A stretch of 64,000 nucleotides of DNA from Gemmatimonadota bacterium (GCA_003222195.1 QHVB01000036.1:1-64000), one strand, 5' to 3'. Positions 34,570 through 43,379 are shown, numbered from the stretch's first letter. Translations and numbers: made by a program. The notes: generated by a model from the letters alone, not told the origin.

Positions 34570-36039
34570 ATGACAGCAACGTTGGAACCAACCGCCACCA
34601 CCGGCGGGAAAGCGTCGACTGGCACATCGCCGGCCGACGTCATCCGCCGCGCCAAGGAGGCGGGGGTGCAGATCGTGGACGTGCGGTTCACGGATCTGCC
34701 CGGCACTTGGCAGCATTTCTCGATTCCGTTGAAGGAGCTCGAGGAAGACACGTTTACCGACGGCCTGGGGTTTGACGGCTCGTCGATCCGCGGCTTTCAG
34801 GCGATCAACGAGAGCGACATGCTGCTCATACCGGATCCCTCCAGCGCCTTCGTCGATCCGTGCCTGCAGGTGCCGACGCTCTCGCTCACGTGCGATGTCG
34901 TGGATCCGATCACCCGCGAGCCGTACTCGCGCGATCCCCGGTACGTGGCGCGCAAAGCCGAAGCCTTTCTGAAGAAGAGCGGCGTCGCGACGACGGCGTA
35001 CTTCGGGCCCGAGGCGGAGTTCTACATCTTCAACTCCGTGCGCTTCGATCAGAACGCGCACGAAGGCTACTACCACATCGATTCCGAAGAGGGCATCTGG
35101 AACAGCGGCTCGAACGGCACGGCCAATCTCGGCCACCGCCCGCGCCACAAGGAAGGCTATTTCCCGGTTCCGCCGACCGACCGGCTGCAGGACTTGCGCT
35201 CCAAGATCATGCTGGCGATGATCGCGTCCGGCATCGAGGTGGAAGTCCACCACCATGAGGTCGGGACAGCGGGCCAGACCGAGATCGACATGCGCTACAG
35301 CACCCTGACGCGCATGGCGGACCAGGTCATGATGTACAAGTACATCGTCAAGAATGTGTGCGCGGCGAACGGCTACACCGCGACGTTCATGCCGAAGCCG
35401 ATGTTCGGCGACAACGGGTCCGGCATGCATGTGCACATGAGCCTCTGGAACGGCACGAACAACCTGTTCTACGACAAGAACGGCTACGCCCTGATCTCCG
35501 ATTCGGCGCGGTGGTACATCGGCGGGCTGATCAAGCACGCGGCGGCGCTGCTCGCCTTTGCGGCCCCGACGACGAACAGCTACCGCCGGCTGGTGCCGGG
35601 GTATGAGGCGCCGATCAACCTGATCTACTCGCAGCGCAACCGCTCGGCGATCTGCCGCATCCCGATGTATTCGACGTCGCCGAAGGCCAAACGGCTCGAG
35701 TTCCGGGCGCCGGATCCGTCAGCCAACCCATACCTCACGTTTGCGGCGCTACTCATGGCCGGTCTCGACGGCATCAAGAACAAAATCGAGCCGCCCAAGC
35801 CGATGGACGTGGACCTGTACGAGCTCGAGCCAGAAGAGCGGAAGCACGTGAAGAACACGCCGGGAAGCTTGCAGGAATCGCTAGCGGCGCTGCAAGCCGA
35901 CCACGCGTTCTTGCTCGACGGCGGCGTTTTTACCCAGGATCTCATCGATACCTGGCTCGCGATGAAGCGGGTCAAGGATGTGGACGCCGTCGCGTTGCGG
36001 CCGCACCCCTATGAGTTCTTCCTGTACTACGACGCGTAA
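34570..36039 (+). CDS. glnA: Glutamine synthetase type I, adenylylatable (beta-type)
   Basis: Dodecameric enzyme that makes glutamine from glutamate, NH4+ and ATP. Start ATG 34570 follows GGAAGGAG by eight bases; an earlier ATG at 34519 lies at the predicted transcription start and would add basic residues unlike the family. 489 residues. Seen: [17 protein letters not shown], the metal ligands [10 protein letters not shown] and [27 protein letters not shown], and [25 protein letters not shown]. The loop [11 protein letters not shown] places Tyr417 at the adenylylation site, so GlnE-type control is likely. It leads the glnA-glnA-amtB-porin block. Confidence 0.95.
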   Translation: MTATLEPTATTGGKASTGTSPADVIRRAKEAGVQIVDVRFTDLPGTWQHFSIPLKELEEDTFTDGLGFDGSSIRGFQAINESDMLLIPDPSSAFVDPCLQVPTLSLTCDVVDPITREPYSRDPRYVARKAEAFLKKSGVATTAYFGPEAEFYIFNSVRFDQNAHEGYYHIDSEEGIWNSGSNGTANLGHRPRHKEGYFPVPPTDRLQDLRSKIMLAMIASGIEVEVHHHEVGTAGQTEIDMRYSTLTRMADQVMMYKYIVKNVCAANGYTATFMPKPMFGDNGSGMHVHMSLWNGTNNLFYDKNGYALISDSARWYIGGLIKHAAALLAFAAPTTNSYRRLVPGYEAPINLIYSQRNRSAICRIPMYSTSPKAKRLEFRAPDPSANPYLTFAALLMAGLDGIKNKIEPPKPMDVDLYELEPEERKHVKNTPGSLQESLAALQADHAFLLDGGVFTQDLIDTWLAMKRVKDVDAVALRPHPYEFFLYYDA

Positions 36040-36049
36040 CCAAATTGAA

Positions 36050-36120
36050 GGCGGTTGAGCGGTTGGGCGGTTAGGAGCGGCATGCTTCTAACCGCCTAAC
36101 CGTCTAACCGCCTAACCGCC
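36050..36120. repeat. Inverted octamer array abutting the second glutamine synthetase start
   Basis: Three GCGGTTGR-type octamers (36050-36073) face four TAACCGCC-type octamers (36089-36120) across a short centre. The last unit ends directly at ATG 36121. The arms can pair into a long hairpin. It leaves no room for an ordinary ribosome binding site before the gene. Confidence 0.8.
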
Positions 36121-37446
36121 ATGACCAACAAACGTGAAATTCTCGACGCTGCCAAGAAGCAGGACGTCTCCTCCCTGCGCCTTCAATTCACCGACATCCT
36201 CGGCGTCAACAAGAACGTTGAGGTGCCCCAGAGCCAGTTCGAAAAGGCGCTCGAGGGCGACATCATGTTCGACGGTTCTTCGATCGAAGGCTTCGTCCGG
36301 ATCGAGGAATCGGACATGGTGCTGCGGCCGGATCTGCACACGTTCCGCGTGCTGCCGAACGGTGACGCGGCCGGCAGGGTCGCCCGCGTGATCTGCGACA
36401 TCTACAATCCGGACGGCTCGGCCTTCGCCGGCTGCACGCGGCAGGCGCTGCAGCGTCAGATCGCGAAAGCGAAAGCGCTCGGCTATGAGATGATGGCCGG
36501 TGTCGAGGCGGAGTTCTTCATCTTTCAATTGGATTCGGAAGGTGAGCCGACAACGGTGACGCACGATCACGGCGGCTACTTCGACCAGACGCCGGTGGAT
36601 CGTGCCGAAGAGATTCGCCGGCTGATCGTGAAGGATCTCGCCGCCATGGGGTTCGAGGTCGAGGCAGGCCATCATGAGGTGGCGCCGGGACAGCACGAAA
36701 TCGATTTTCGCTATGCCGAGGCGCTCGCGACGGCCGACAATCTCGCCACGTTTCGGTTCGTCGTCAGGAACGTCGCCTACCGCCACGGCTTCCTGGCGAC
36801 GTTCATGCCCAAACCGATCTTCGGCCAGAACGGTTCGGGGATGCACACCCACCAGTCGCTGTTCCGGAAGGGCGCGAACGCGTTCCACGATCCCAAGGCG
36901 AAATGGGAGCTGTCCGCCGTGGCACTGCAGTACATCGCCGGGCTGCTGAAGCACGCCCGCGGCTTCTGCGCGGTCACGAATCCGCTCGTCAATAGCTACA
37001 AGCGGCTCGTCCCCGGCTACGAGGCCCCGACCAACGTGGCCTGGTCGATGCGCAACCGGTCCCCGCTGGTGCGGATCCCCGACCGCCGCGGCATCGGCAC
37101 CCGCTGCGAGCTGCGCATGCCCGATCCATCCGCGAACCCGTATCTGGCCCTCGCGGTACAGCTCGCAGCCGGGCTGGATGGCGTCGAGCGCAAGCTCACC
37201 CCCCCCGACCCGGTGAACAAGAACATCTTCGAGATGAGCTTCCGCGAGCGGCGCAAGTATCGGATCGACGAGCTGCCGCGCGACCTCCACGAAGCGTTGG
37301 ACATGCTCGAGAAGGACGACGTGGTCCGTGACGCCCTGGGCTCACACATCTACGAGCGGTTCGTGGAGGCCAAGCGTGAGGAATGGCAGGAGTACATCGG
37401 CCGCGTGAGCGAGTGGGAGGTGGAACGCTACCTGGCCCAGTACTGA
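36121..37446 (+). CDS. glnA: Glutamine synthetase type I, feedback-regulated (alpha-type)
   Basis: 441 residues, the usual length of the shorter GSI-alpha class. It keeps the catalytic elements: FDGSSIEGFVRIEESDM, GVEAEFFIFQ, GHHEVAPGQHEIDFRY, FMPKPIFGQNGSGMHTHQSL and [25 protein letters not shown]. The adenylylation-loop tyrosine is replaced: NKNIFEMSFRERRKYRIDELP has Phe where the beta-type has Tyr. Arg60 in GFVRIEESDM corresponds to the feedback arginine of the Bacillus enzyme. Regulation by direct inhibition is therefore likely. No ribosome binding site is seen; the start codon abuts an octamer repeat hairpin. Two further strands of evidence, context and length, make the call secure. Confidence 0.95.
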   Translation: MTNKREILDAAKKQDVSSLRLQFTDILGVNKNVEVPQSQFEKALEGDIMFDGSSIEGFVRIEESDMVLRPDLHTFRVLPNGDAAGRVARVICDIYNPDGSAFAGCTRQALQRQIAKAKALGYEMMAGVEAEFFIFQLDSEGEPTTVTHDHGGYFDQTPVDRAEEIRRLIVKDLAAMGFEVEAGHHEVAPGQHEIDFRYAEALATADNLATFRFVVRNVAYRHGFLATFMPKPIFGQNGSGMHTHQSLFRKGANAFHDPKAKWELSAVALQYIAGLLKHARGFCAVTNPLVNSYKRLVPGYEAPTNVAWSMRNRSPLVRIPDRRGIGTRCELRMPDPSANPYLALAVQLAAGLDGVERKLTPPDPVNKNIFEMSFRERRKYRIDELPRDLHEALDMLEKDDVVRDALGSHIYERFVEAKREEWQEYIGRVSEWEVERYLAQY

Positions 37447-37532
37447 ACGTCGCCCGCTCTCCCCCTCCTGCCTCCGCCCCTTCCTTCCCGGTCTCTCGTC
37501 TTTCTCCTTGCTGGCACGGTGTATGCTGACTA

Positions 37533-37620
37533 GTGCACATAATGCACAGTTTTTTGGCCATTTTGCACAGCGTGTGCTATCATCTTGCAGAGTGTACACA
37601 GGTACGTGCATATTATGCAC
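37533..37620 (+). promoter_or_regulatory. Cluster of inverted repeats upstream of amtB
   Basis: GTGCA-N5-TGCAC occurs at 37533-37547 and again at 37606-37620; TGCAC-N5-GTGCT lies at 37564-37578 in reversed polarity; GTAC-ACAG-GTAC is at about 37594-37605. The AT-rich block 37548-37564 may include promoter elements. The half-sites resemble, but do not match in spacing, the NtrC consensus. The pattern suggests several binding sites for a nitrogen regulator. Confidence 0.6.
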
Positions 37621-37655
37621 GAATCTACTGACACTGCTAACCACCGAGAGGGGAC

Positions 37656-39083
37656 ATGGACGCCAACACCGTTGCCATCAACTTCGTCTGGACGCTGGTC
37701 GCTGGTTTCCTCGTGATGTTCATGCAGGCGGGCTTCGCGCTGGTCGAGACCGGTTTCACGCGGGCGAAGAACGCCGCGCACACCATGACGATGAATTTCA
37801 TGGTGTACGGCATCGCGATGTTGGCCTACTGGGCGGTGGGCTTCGCCCTGCAGGCGGGCGGCGTGGGGCCGCTCGGCACGCTGGGCGGCTACGATCAGCT
37901 GTCGCACGAAGTCGCGGTGACGATTGGCGGGAAGACGTGGGGCCTGTTCGGAGGAACCGGGTTCTTCCTTACCGGCGTCGCCTACACCGCGCCGGTCTTC
38001 GCCTACTTCCTGTTCCAGATGGTGTTCATGGACACTGCGGCCACGATCCCGACGGGAGCGCTGGCCGAGCGGTGGAGATTCGTCGCGTTCGCTGTCTTCA
38101 GCGTGTTCGTCGGTGCATTCATTTATCCGATCTACGCCAACTGGACTTGGGGCGGGGGCTGGCTCGCCATGCTCGGCAAGAACCTCGGGCTGGGCCACGG
38201 CCACGTCGACTTCGCGGGATCGTCCGTGGTGCACATGACGGGCGGCGTCATGGCGTTCGTCACCGCGATACTCCTGGGCCCGCGGCGAGGCAAGTACAGC
38301 CCCAATGGCACCGTGAATGCGATCCCCGGCCACAACATCCCGATGGCCCTGGTGGGCACTTTCATCCTCGCGTTCGGTTGGTTCGGGTTCAACGCGGGGT
38401 CGACGCTGGCGGGCTCTGACCTGCGCATCGGGGTCATTGCAACGAACACGATGCTGGCTGGGGCGGCGGGAGGGATCACCGCGATGCTCTACGTGTGGCG
38501 CAGGTACGGCAAGCCCGACCCGTCGATGCTCGCGAACGGAACGCTCGCCGGACTCGTCGCCATCACGGCGCCGTGCGCCTTCGTGACCGCTCCGGCCGCC
38601 GTCCTGATCGGCGGCGTGGCAGGAGTGCTCGTCTGCGCGGCGGTGGTGTTCGTCGAGCGCTCGCTCAAGATCGACGATCCCGTGGGCGCCATCTCGGTGC
38701 ACGGGGTGTGCGGCCTGTGGGGGATTCTGTCGGTCGGCTTGCTCGCCGACGGGACCTACGGCGCCGGGTGGAACGGCGTCGACGGGGCGGTGCGGGGGTT
38801 GTTCTACGGCGACGCCTCGCAACTCCTGGCCCAGCTGGTGGGCGGCGTGACCAACTTCGTCGCCGTCGGAGCCATGGCGTACGTCGCGTACAAGGTCACC
38901 GGCTTGGTGGTGGGCGGCCATCGCGTCTCGGCAGAAGTCGAGGAGCTCGGGCTCGACGTGCCGGAGATGGGTGTGGAGGGTTACACCAGCACGCCGGAAG
39001 CTGCGACGGTGGTGGTCATCGACGAGCAGCCCGTGACCGTGCCCGCCGAGCCGGCGTTTGAACCCCAGCCGGAGCCAATCTGA
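37656..39083 (+). CDS. amtB: Ammonium transporter
   Basis: 475-residue Amt/MEP/Rh family channel of about eleven membrane helices for NH4+/NH3 uptake. The twin pore histidines are His193 (SSVVHMTGG) and His349 (ISVHGVCGLWG); ANWTWGGGWLA and the conserved Asp of LAGSDLRI region are present. The C-terminal tail after residue 430 (EELGLDVPEMGVEGY) is the part that contacts PII proteins in the family; an acidic, Pro-rich extension follows. Start ATG 37656 has GAGAGGGG upstream. A PII gene (glnB/glnK) is not in the window. The stop overlaps the porin start (TGATG). Confidence 0.95.
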   Translation: MDANTVAINFVWTLVAGFLVMFMQAGFALVETGFTRAKNAAHTMTMNFMVYGIAMLAYWAVGFALQAGGVGPLGTLGGYDQLSHEVAVTIGGKTWGLFGGTGFFLTGVAYTAPVFAYFLFQMVFMDTAATIPTGALAERWRFVAFAVFSVFVGAFIYPIYANWTWGGGWLAMLGKNLGLGHGHVDFAGSSVVHMTGGVMAFVTAILLGPRRGKYSPNGTVNAIPGHNIPMALVGTFILAFGWFGFNAGSTLAGSDLRIGVIATNTMLAGAAGGITAMLYVWRRYGKPDPSMLANGTLAGLVAITAPCAFVTAPAAVLIGGVAGVLVCAAVVFVERSLKIDDPVGAISVHGVCGLWGILSVGLLADGTYGAGWNGVDGAVRGLFYGDASQLLAQLVGGVTNFVAVGAMAYVAYKVTGLVVGGHRVSAEVEELGLDVPEMGVEGYTSTPEAATVVVIDEQPVTVPAEPAFEPQPEPI

Positions 39084-40177
39084 TGCGCCCCGTCGCACTT
39101 GCCGGCCTGCTCCTCGTGACGGCATCGCTGGCGGCGCAAACGCCTCCACCGCTCAAGCTCAGCGGCTGGGCCGAGGCGTCCTACATCTACTCCCGGCACA
39201 GCGCTGGGGATACGATCATCGTCGGGCGGCTATACGATCGTCTGCAGAACCGGTTTACGCTGAACGCGTTCGGCGTCGTGCTGGACAAGCCGTATGACCC
39301 CGCGAAGCGCAGCGCCGGATTCCACACCGAGGTCCTGTTCGGCCAGAACGCCACGGTGATCAAGTCCGGGGGAGGGGCGCTCGACCTCGGCACCCAGGCC
39401 GATATCCCGCACCTCTACGTCACCCTGAACCTTCCAACCGCAAATGGGAGCGGCGTGCAGTTCAAGGCGGGGCGCATGCCCACACTGCTCGGGCTGGAGG
39501 TGATCGAGACCGCCGGCAACCAGAACTGGTCGGAGGGAAATCAGTTCATCTACGTCGAGAACTTCACCGCGGTGGGTGTGAGCGTCGAAACGAAGCTCAA
39601 CCGCCACGTCGACGTGCAGCTCCGGGTGATCAACGGATGGGACCAGGTTTCGGACAACAACAAACGCAAGTCGCTGATGGGACGTGTCGGGATCTCACCC
39701 GATACGCTCACCTCGGTAGGGATCGTTGGGTTCTGGGGCCCGGAGGAGGCGGGCAACGATAAGGCGAATCGCTACGGCGTCGACGCACTGATTTGGCGGA
39801 AGCTGGGCGCGGCGCAACTCTGGCTACAGGGTGACTACGGCCGCGAGCAGGCGAACGCTGCCTTGCCAACCACCACCCAGGATGCCACATGGTGGGCGTT
39901 GGGCGGCTGGATCACCTACGATTTCAACACGTCGCTTGGCCTGGCGTTGCGGGGCGACTACGTGAACGACGAGAACGGCGCGCGCACGAGCGGGTCGTTG
40001 GGCTTTCCCGCGAACACCGGGCAGAAGTTTGGCAGCGCCACGGCGACGTTGAACATCCGTGCGTGGCCGAATGCGATCGTCCGGCCCGAGGTGAGGTACG
40101 ATCGATCCACGTTGGCCGCTTTCAACGTTAAGAAGGATCAAGTCAGCGTCGCGCTAGGCGTGGCGTACTTGTACTGA
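39083..40177 (+). CDS. Outer-membrane beta-barrel porin (BBP2-like)
   Basis: 364 residues with signal peptide (RPVALAGLLLVTASLAAQ, cleavage after AQ likely). The mature protein alternates hydrophobic and polar residues as in a barrel: LKLSGWAEASYIYS, RFTLNAFGVVLDKP, VQFKAGRMPTLLGLE, VDVQLRVINGWDQVSDNN, SVGIVGFWGPEEAGND, LGLALRGDYVNDENGAR and the C-terminal strand QVSVALGVAYLY ending in an aromatic residue. It resembles the putative beta-barrel porin-2 group. Translation coupling to amtB suggests passage of nitrogen compounds across the outer membrane (inference). Confidence 0.85.
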   Translation: MRPVALAGLLLVTASLAAQTPPPLKLSGWAEASYIYSRHSAGDTIIVGRLYDRLQNRFTLNAFGVVLDKPYDPAKRSAGFHTEVLFGQNATVIKSGGGALDLGTQADIPHLYVTLNLPTANGSGVQFKAGRMPTLLGLEVIETAGNQNWSEGNQFIYVENFTAVGVSVETKLNRHVDVQLRVINGWDQVSDNNKRKSLMGRVGISPDTLTSVGIVGFWGPEEAGNDKANRYGVDALIWRKLGAAQLWLQGDYGREQANAALPTTTQDATWWALGGWITYDFNTSLGLALRGDYVNDENGARTSGSLGFPANTGQKFGSATATLNIRAWPNAIVRPEVRYDRSTLAAFNVKKDQVSVALGVAYLY

Positions 40178-40196
40178 TGCGGGGGCTGCAGCTTCA

Positions 40197-40237
40197 CCGC
40201 CGCACGGCCGCTCTGGCCGTGCGGCGGTATATCTTTT
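40197..40237 (+). terminator. Intrinsic terminator of the nitrogen operon
   Basis: A perfect 13-bp stem (40197-40209 with 40215-40227), 5-nt loop, then TATATCTTTT. It ends the amtB-porin transcript 20 bases after the porin stop. Confidence 0.9.
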
Positions 40238-40248
40238 GACGTTACCCG

Positions 40249-40773
40249 ATGACACTGTTTCGCGCGTTAGCCCTGATCGCCGGGGTGACCTCGGCGTGCG
40301 ACGTCCTGCCGCAGCCCGGCGACACACAAGGCATACAGCATGCAGGGGAATGGGACCAGCACGGCCGCATCATCGTCGACACGGATCCGCGCTACACGCT
40401 GGTTCGGCTCCGGGCGGATACTGGTCTCGCGGAGCGGCACGATGTCGTGGTCGCGCGATTCGATTTCGATCCAAGTGACGCGGTGGGGGACGAGTATGCG
40501 CTGACCGTCGCGCTCGATCTCGGCGATGTGCGTCGCCTGTCCGCCAACCACCCCTATCCGCTCGGCGATTTCATTCCCGCCTATGCCACCGTGACGTGTC
40601 TGTGCCGGCCGCTGCGTCCCGATTCGGTGCGCGGGACCTATGTGGTGCAGACCCGCGGGTTGCGTCAGCTCGCGGGGCGGATCGACGCGACCCTCTACTT
40701 CACGGCGTGGGATAACGCGAGCAAGCACGCGACCTACCGGCTACATCAAAGAATCCATGGGGTACGTCCCTGA
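40249..40773 (+). CDS. Hypothetical lipoprotein (174 aa)
   Basis: Signal peptide MTLFRALALIAGVTSAC with a lipobox ending at Cys17. The mature protein is beta-rich (TLVRLRADTGLAERHDVVVARFDFDP, EYALTVALDLGDVRRL) with a Cys pair in TVTCLCRPL. No family is recognised. It starts 12 bases after the terminator tail and its TGA overlaps the ATG of the Omp85-like gene, so the two envelope proteins are made together. Confidence 0.65.
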   Translation: MTLFRALALIAGVTSACDVLPQPGDTQGIQHAGEWDQHGRIIVDTDPRYTLVRLRADTGLAERHDVVVARFDFDPSDAVGDEYALTVALDLGDVRRLSANHPYPLGDFIPAYATVTCLCRPLRPDSVRGTYVVQTRGLRQLAGRIDATLYFTAWDNASKHATYRLHQRIHGVRP

Positions 40774-42311
40774 TGACGGTTCGGCGGCTTGGCGGTTGGG
40801 CGGTTGGGTTGGTTGTGCTAACCGCCCAACCGCTGAACCGCCTAACCGCCCAAACCGCTTCGCCGTCCCAGAGGATCGATACCATCCTCATCGAGAACCG
40901 CAACATTTTCGATCGTGAGGACGCCGCGCCCGATTGGGTTGCGCGTTTGGCGAACCGGCTGCACATGCGGACACGCCCGGGGGTGATCCGGAGGCGCCTG
41001 CTGCTCAATCGCGGCGATCCCTTTGATCTGGCGCGAATGGAGGAAAGCGAGCGGGCGCTCCGCACCCTCGGCGTGTTTCGGCAGGTGCGCGTCGATACGG
41101 TTCGCCAGGAGGACGGCAAGCTCGCCTTGCGGGCGGTGACCGCGGATGGCTGGAGCACGCAGCCGCAGGCGAGCTTCACGAGCGTCGGTGGCGACAACAC
41201 GTGGGACCTGGGCCTCGTCGAACGCAATTTCCTCGGCACGGCAACGGAGCTGGCGCTCGTGTACGGCCGCAATCCCGATCGCAGCCGGCTCGACTTCAAA
41301 TTCATCAACCCACATTTTTTCAGCCGCCGGACGCTGCTCAATGTGCGGTACAGCAACCTCTCGGACGGCCACCGCGGCCAATGGGAATTCGGGCTGCCGT
41401 TTCATGAGACCGCGGCGCCGCATTCCGTCGAAGCGTATGGCGAGCTCGCCCGCGAGCGCGTACTCCGCTTTCGCGATGACGTGCTCCTCGATAGCACGAG
41501 CCATCGGCTGTTTCGCGTCGGGCTGATGGCTGGGATCGCGGCGGCGGCGACGAGTCACCACTACACCCGGATCTGGGGTGGTTGGGAATGGCGACGCGAG
41601 GATTTCGGAGCTACTGATACCTCGCGCGTGCCGTACTCGGTGTTCACGACGGTGCGCGCGGGTGTCGAGCTCGGCGCGGTGCGCTTTCGCGTGCTGGAGC
41701 ACTTCAACTCCTACGCGCGACGCGAGGATGTAGACCTCTCGCCCACGCTGCGAGCCGGCGTCGTGTTGCAGTCCGGCGTGGGATACGAGATCAGCGGGCA
41801 GACGTCGGCGGTCTGGAAGCGCGGCTTTGCGGTGCTGCGCATCGCGGCGAATGGCCTGGACACGACGCGAACGCAGGCGGAGGTCACCATCGTGAGTCAG
41901 AACATTCCGCGCCACACGTGGATCGTGCACGCCGAGGGCGGGCTCGTGACGCATCCGAAACCCGGCGCGGAGTTCGACCCCTGGCAGGTGCAGCGCGGGC
42001 CGCGCCTGTTCGGCGTCCACGACTTCACCGGCACGCGCACGACCTGGTTCGTGCTCGAGGACCGGATTCTCGTGGCCGACCAAATTCTCGGCCTCATGGC
42101 CTTCGGGCTCGCGCCATTTCTCGACTATGGGGGCGCGTGGTACGGCGATGAGCCGGCCCGGCAGGGCGGGGATGTCGGACTATCGCTGCGGTTCGGGCCG
42201 ACGCGCGCGGTGCGCGGTGACGCGGCGGAGGTCGCCTTCGGGTACCGGTTCGGCCAGGGGGTGAGCGGCAAGCGCTGGGCGTTCACGTTGCGGAAAGGTT
42301 TCTTGTTCTAG
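40773..42311 (+). CDS. Omp85/BamA-like outer-membrane protein with one POTRA domain
   Basis: 512 residues. The signal peptide (about 1-27) is partly encoded by an octamer repeat array. Residues about 35-110 look like one POTRA domain (TILIENRNIFDRED, VIRRRLLLNRGDPFDLARMEESERALRTLGVFRQVRVDTV). The rest is a barrel with strands such as FTSVGGDNTWDLGLVERNFLGTATELALVYG and a C-terminal ending in Phe (KRWAFTLRKGFLF), the usual outer-membrane signature. A single POTRA suggests a TamA/TpsB-like or special-purpose translocator rather than the essential BamA. Confidence 0.82.
   Translation: MTVRRLGGWAVGLVVLTAQPLNRLTAQTASPSQRIDTILIENRNIFDREDAAPDWVARLANRLHMRTRPGVIRRRLLLNRGDPFDLARMEESERALRTLGVFRQVRVDTVRQEDGKLALRAVTADGWSTQPQASFTSVGGDNTWDLGLVERNFLGTATELALVYGRNPDRSRLDFKFINPHFFSRRTLLNVRYSNLSDGHRGQWEFGLPFHETAAPHSVEAYGELARERVLRFRDDVLLDSTSHRLFRVGLMAGIAAAATSHHYTRIWGGWEWRREDFGATDTSRVPYSVFTTVRAGVELGAVRFRVLEHFNSYARREDVDLSPTLRAGVVLQSGVGYEISGQTSAVWKRGFAVLRIAANGLDTTRTQAEVTIVSQNIPRHTWIVHAEGGLVTHPKPGAEFDPWQVQRGPRLFGVHDFTGTRTTWFVLEDRILVADQILGLMAFGLAPFLDYGGAWYGDEPARQGGDVGLSLRFGPTRAVRGDAAEVAFGYRFGQGVSGKRWAFTLRKGFLF
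40785..40857. repeat. Inverted octamer array inside the Omp85-like gene start
   Basis: CGGTTGGG-type octamers (40785-40808) and TAACCGCC/CAACCGCT-type octamers (40819-40857) in opposite orientation. It is the same unit family as the array at 36050-36120, but here it is translated and supplies residues 5-28 of the protein, including the hydrophobic core of the signal peptide. Confidence 0.75.
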
Positions 42312-42324
42312 AAGGGAGCAAGTC

Positions 42325-42768
42325 ATGGGGGAGCCATCGCAAGAGATTTTCGACGTCGTGCGGGCCGGCGATACCGGGAGGCTTCAGGCGCTGCTCACGG
42401 CCAATCCCAGCCTGGCGAACGCCCGCAACGAGCGGGGTCATTCTCCCGTCCTGATCGCTCAATACCATCACAAGACGGACGCGGTCGCGGTGCTGCTCGC
42501 GGCGCGGCCGGAGCTCGACATCTTCGATGCCGCGTCGGTGGGTGACACGCGCCGGGTCGCCGGCTGGCTGGACCGTGATCCCAGGCTTCTGACGGCGACA
42601 TCGAGCGACGGATTCTCACCGCTCGAGCTGGCCGCGTTCTTCGGCCAGTCCGACATCGTGCGTCTCCTGCTGGAGCGCGGCGCGGAACCGGCAAAGGCGG
42701 CCGGGCTCGCCGCTATGAAGGGACATCTCGAAGTGCTCAACCTGCTCAAAGCCCGAGGAAAGCCATGA
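42325..42768 (+). CDS. Ankyrin-repeat protein (147 aa)
   Basis: Small soluble protein made of about four ankyrin repeats: IFDVVRAGDTGRLQALLTANPSLANARNERGHSPVLIAQYHH, DIFDAASVGDTRRVAGWLDRDPRLLTATSSDGFSPLELAAFFGQSDIVRLLLERGAEPAKAAG. Such proteins bind other proteins. ATG 42325 follows GGGAGCAAG. It overlaps the next gene by four bases. No partner can be named. Confidence 0.85.
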   Translation: MGEPSQEIFDVVRAGDTGRLQALLTANPSLANARNERGHSPVLIAQYHHKTDAVAVLLAARPELDIFDAASVGDTRRVAGWLDRDPRLLTATSSDGFSPLELAAFFGQSDIVRLLLERGAEPAKAAGLAAMKGHLEVLNLLKARGKP

Positions 42769-42998
42769 TGACGCAGGTCGACTGGATCGGCTGGCTTGCG
42801 ACGGCGGTGTTTCTCGTCTCGTACTTCACCAGGAGCGCCATATCGTTGCGGCGCGTACAGGGCGTCGCCGCGGGACTGTGGGCGCTGTACGGTGTGCTGA
42901 TCCACTCGCTGCCCGTGATCGTGGCCAACATTCTCGTCGCCAGTGTGGCAGTGATCTCGTCGTTCAGGAAGCCTTCCGCTTTGGCTTCTCCTCCATGA
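42765..42998 (+). CDS. Small multi-helix membrane protein (77 aa, PQ-loop or YgjV-like)
   Basis: Three hydrophobic helices: DWIGWLATAVFLVSYFTRS, VQGVAAGLWALYGVLIH and LPVIVANILVASVAVISSF. The size and the pattern recall semiSWEET/PQ-loop or YgjV-type half-transporters, but the PQ motif is absent, so the call is tentative. It overlaps the ankyrin gene by ATGA and the convergent VOC gene by 35 bases. Confidence 0.6.
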   Translation: MMTQVDWIGWLATAVFLVSYFTRSAISLRRVQGVAAGLWALYGVLIHSLPVIVANILVASVAVISSFRKPSALASPP

Positions 42999-43338
42999 GC
43001 GCCATCGGGTTGTTGTCGGGGTCGTGAAAGAAGGCCATCCAGAGGTCGTAGTCCGCTGCCTCGTGCACCCGATGCGGCGTCCCCACGAACTTGACGCCTT
43101 TCCCGGCGAGCCTGCGATGCACGCTCTCGATGTCCTTCACGCGCAAATAGAGGACCGACCCGGGATGATCCTGCTCGGCATTCTCCGGCGGCGAGAGCAT
43201 CAGGCGCACTGCGCCGACCTGGAAGAACGCGAGCGAGGGCGGCGCCTGAAACAACAGCGGGATCCCGAGGGTGTCGCGGTGAAACTTGACCGCGCGATCG
43301 AGGTCGTGCACCACGTTGGTGACCTGGGCGAGCTCCAT
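42964..43338 (-). CDS. VOC (glyoxalase/dioxygenase superfamily) protein
   Basis: 124 residues with the beta-alpha-beta-beta-beta fold: TNVVHDLDRAVKFHRDTLGIPLLF, FFQVGAVRLMLSP, LYLRVKDIESVHRRLAGKGVKFVGTPH and MAFFHDPDNNPMALMEE. It is divergent from the MarR-type regulator gene across a palindrome, which may control both. Substrate unknown; members include glyoxalases and thiol transferases for antibiotics. Confidence 0.85.
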   Translation of the reverse strand: MELAQVTNVVHDLDRAVKFHRDTLGIPLLFQAPPSLAFFQVGAVRLMLSPPENAEQDHPGSVLYLRVKDIESVHRRLAGKGVKFVGTPHRVHEAADYDLWMAFFHDPDNNPMALMEEKPKRKAS

Positions 43339-43359
43339 TGCTCCTCCACGAGAAAGTAG

Positions 43360-43373
43360 TTAGCTTCAGCTAA
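43360..43373. promoter_or_regulatory. Palindrome between VOC and marR genes, candidate operator
   Basis: TTAGCT-TC-AGCTAA, perfect 6-bp arms. It lies six bases before the marR start codon and 22 bases before the VOC start, in a gap of only 41 bp. Confidence 0.5.
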
Positions 43374-43379
43374 GTAATT

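Noticed and set aside
37459-37510. Pyrimidine-rich run after the second glutamine synthetase as a terminator
   Set aside because: No stem precedes the C/T-rich stretch; simple sequence bias is enough to explain it.
40785-40857. CRISPR-like repeat array (also considered at 36050 and 54754)
   Set aside because: Units are only 7-8 bp, contiguous, without spacers, and inverted across a centre; no cas genes are present.
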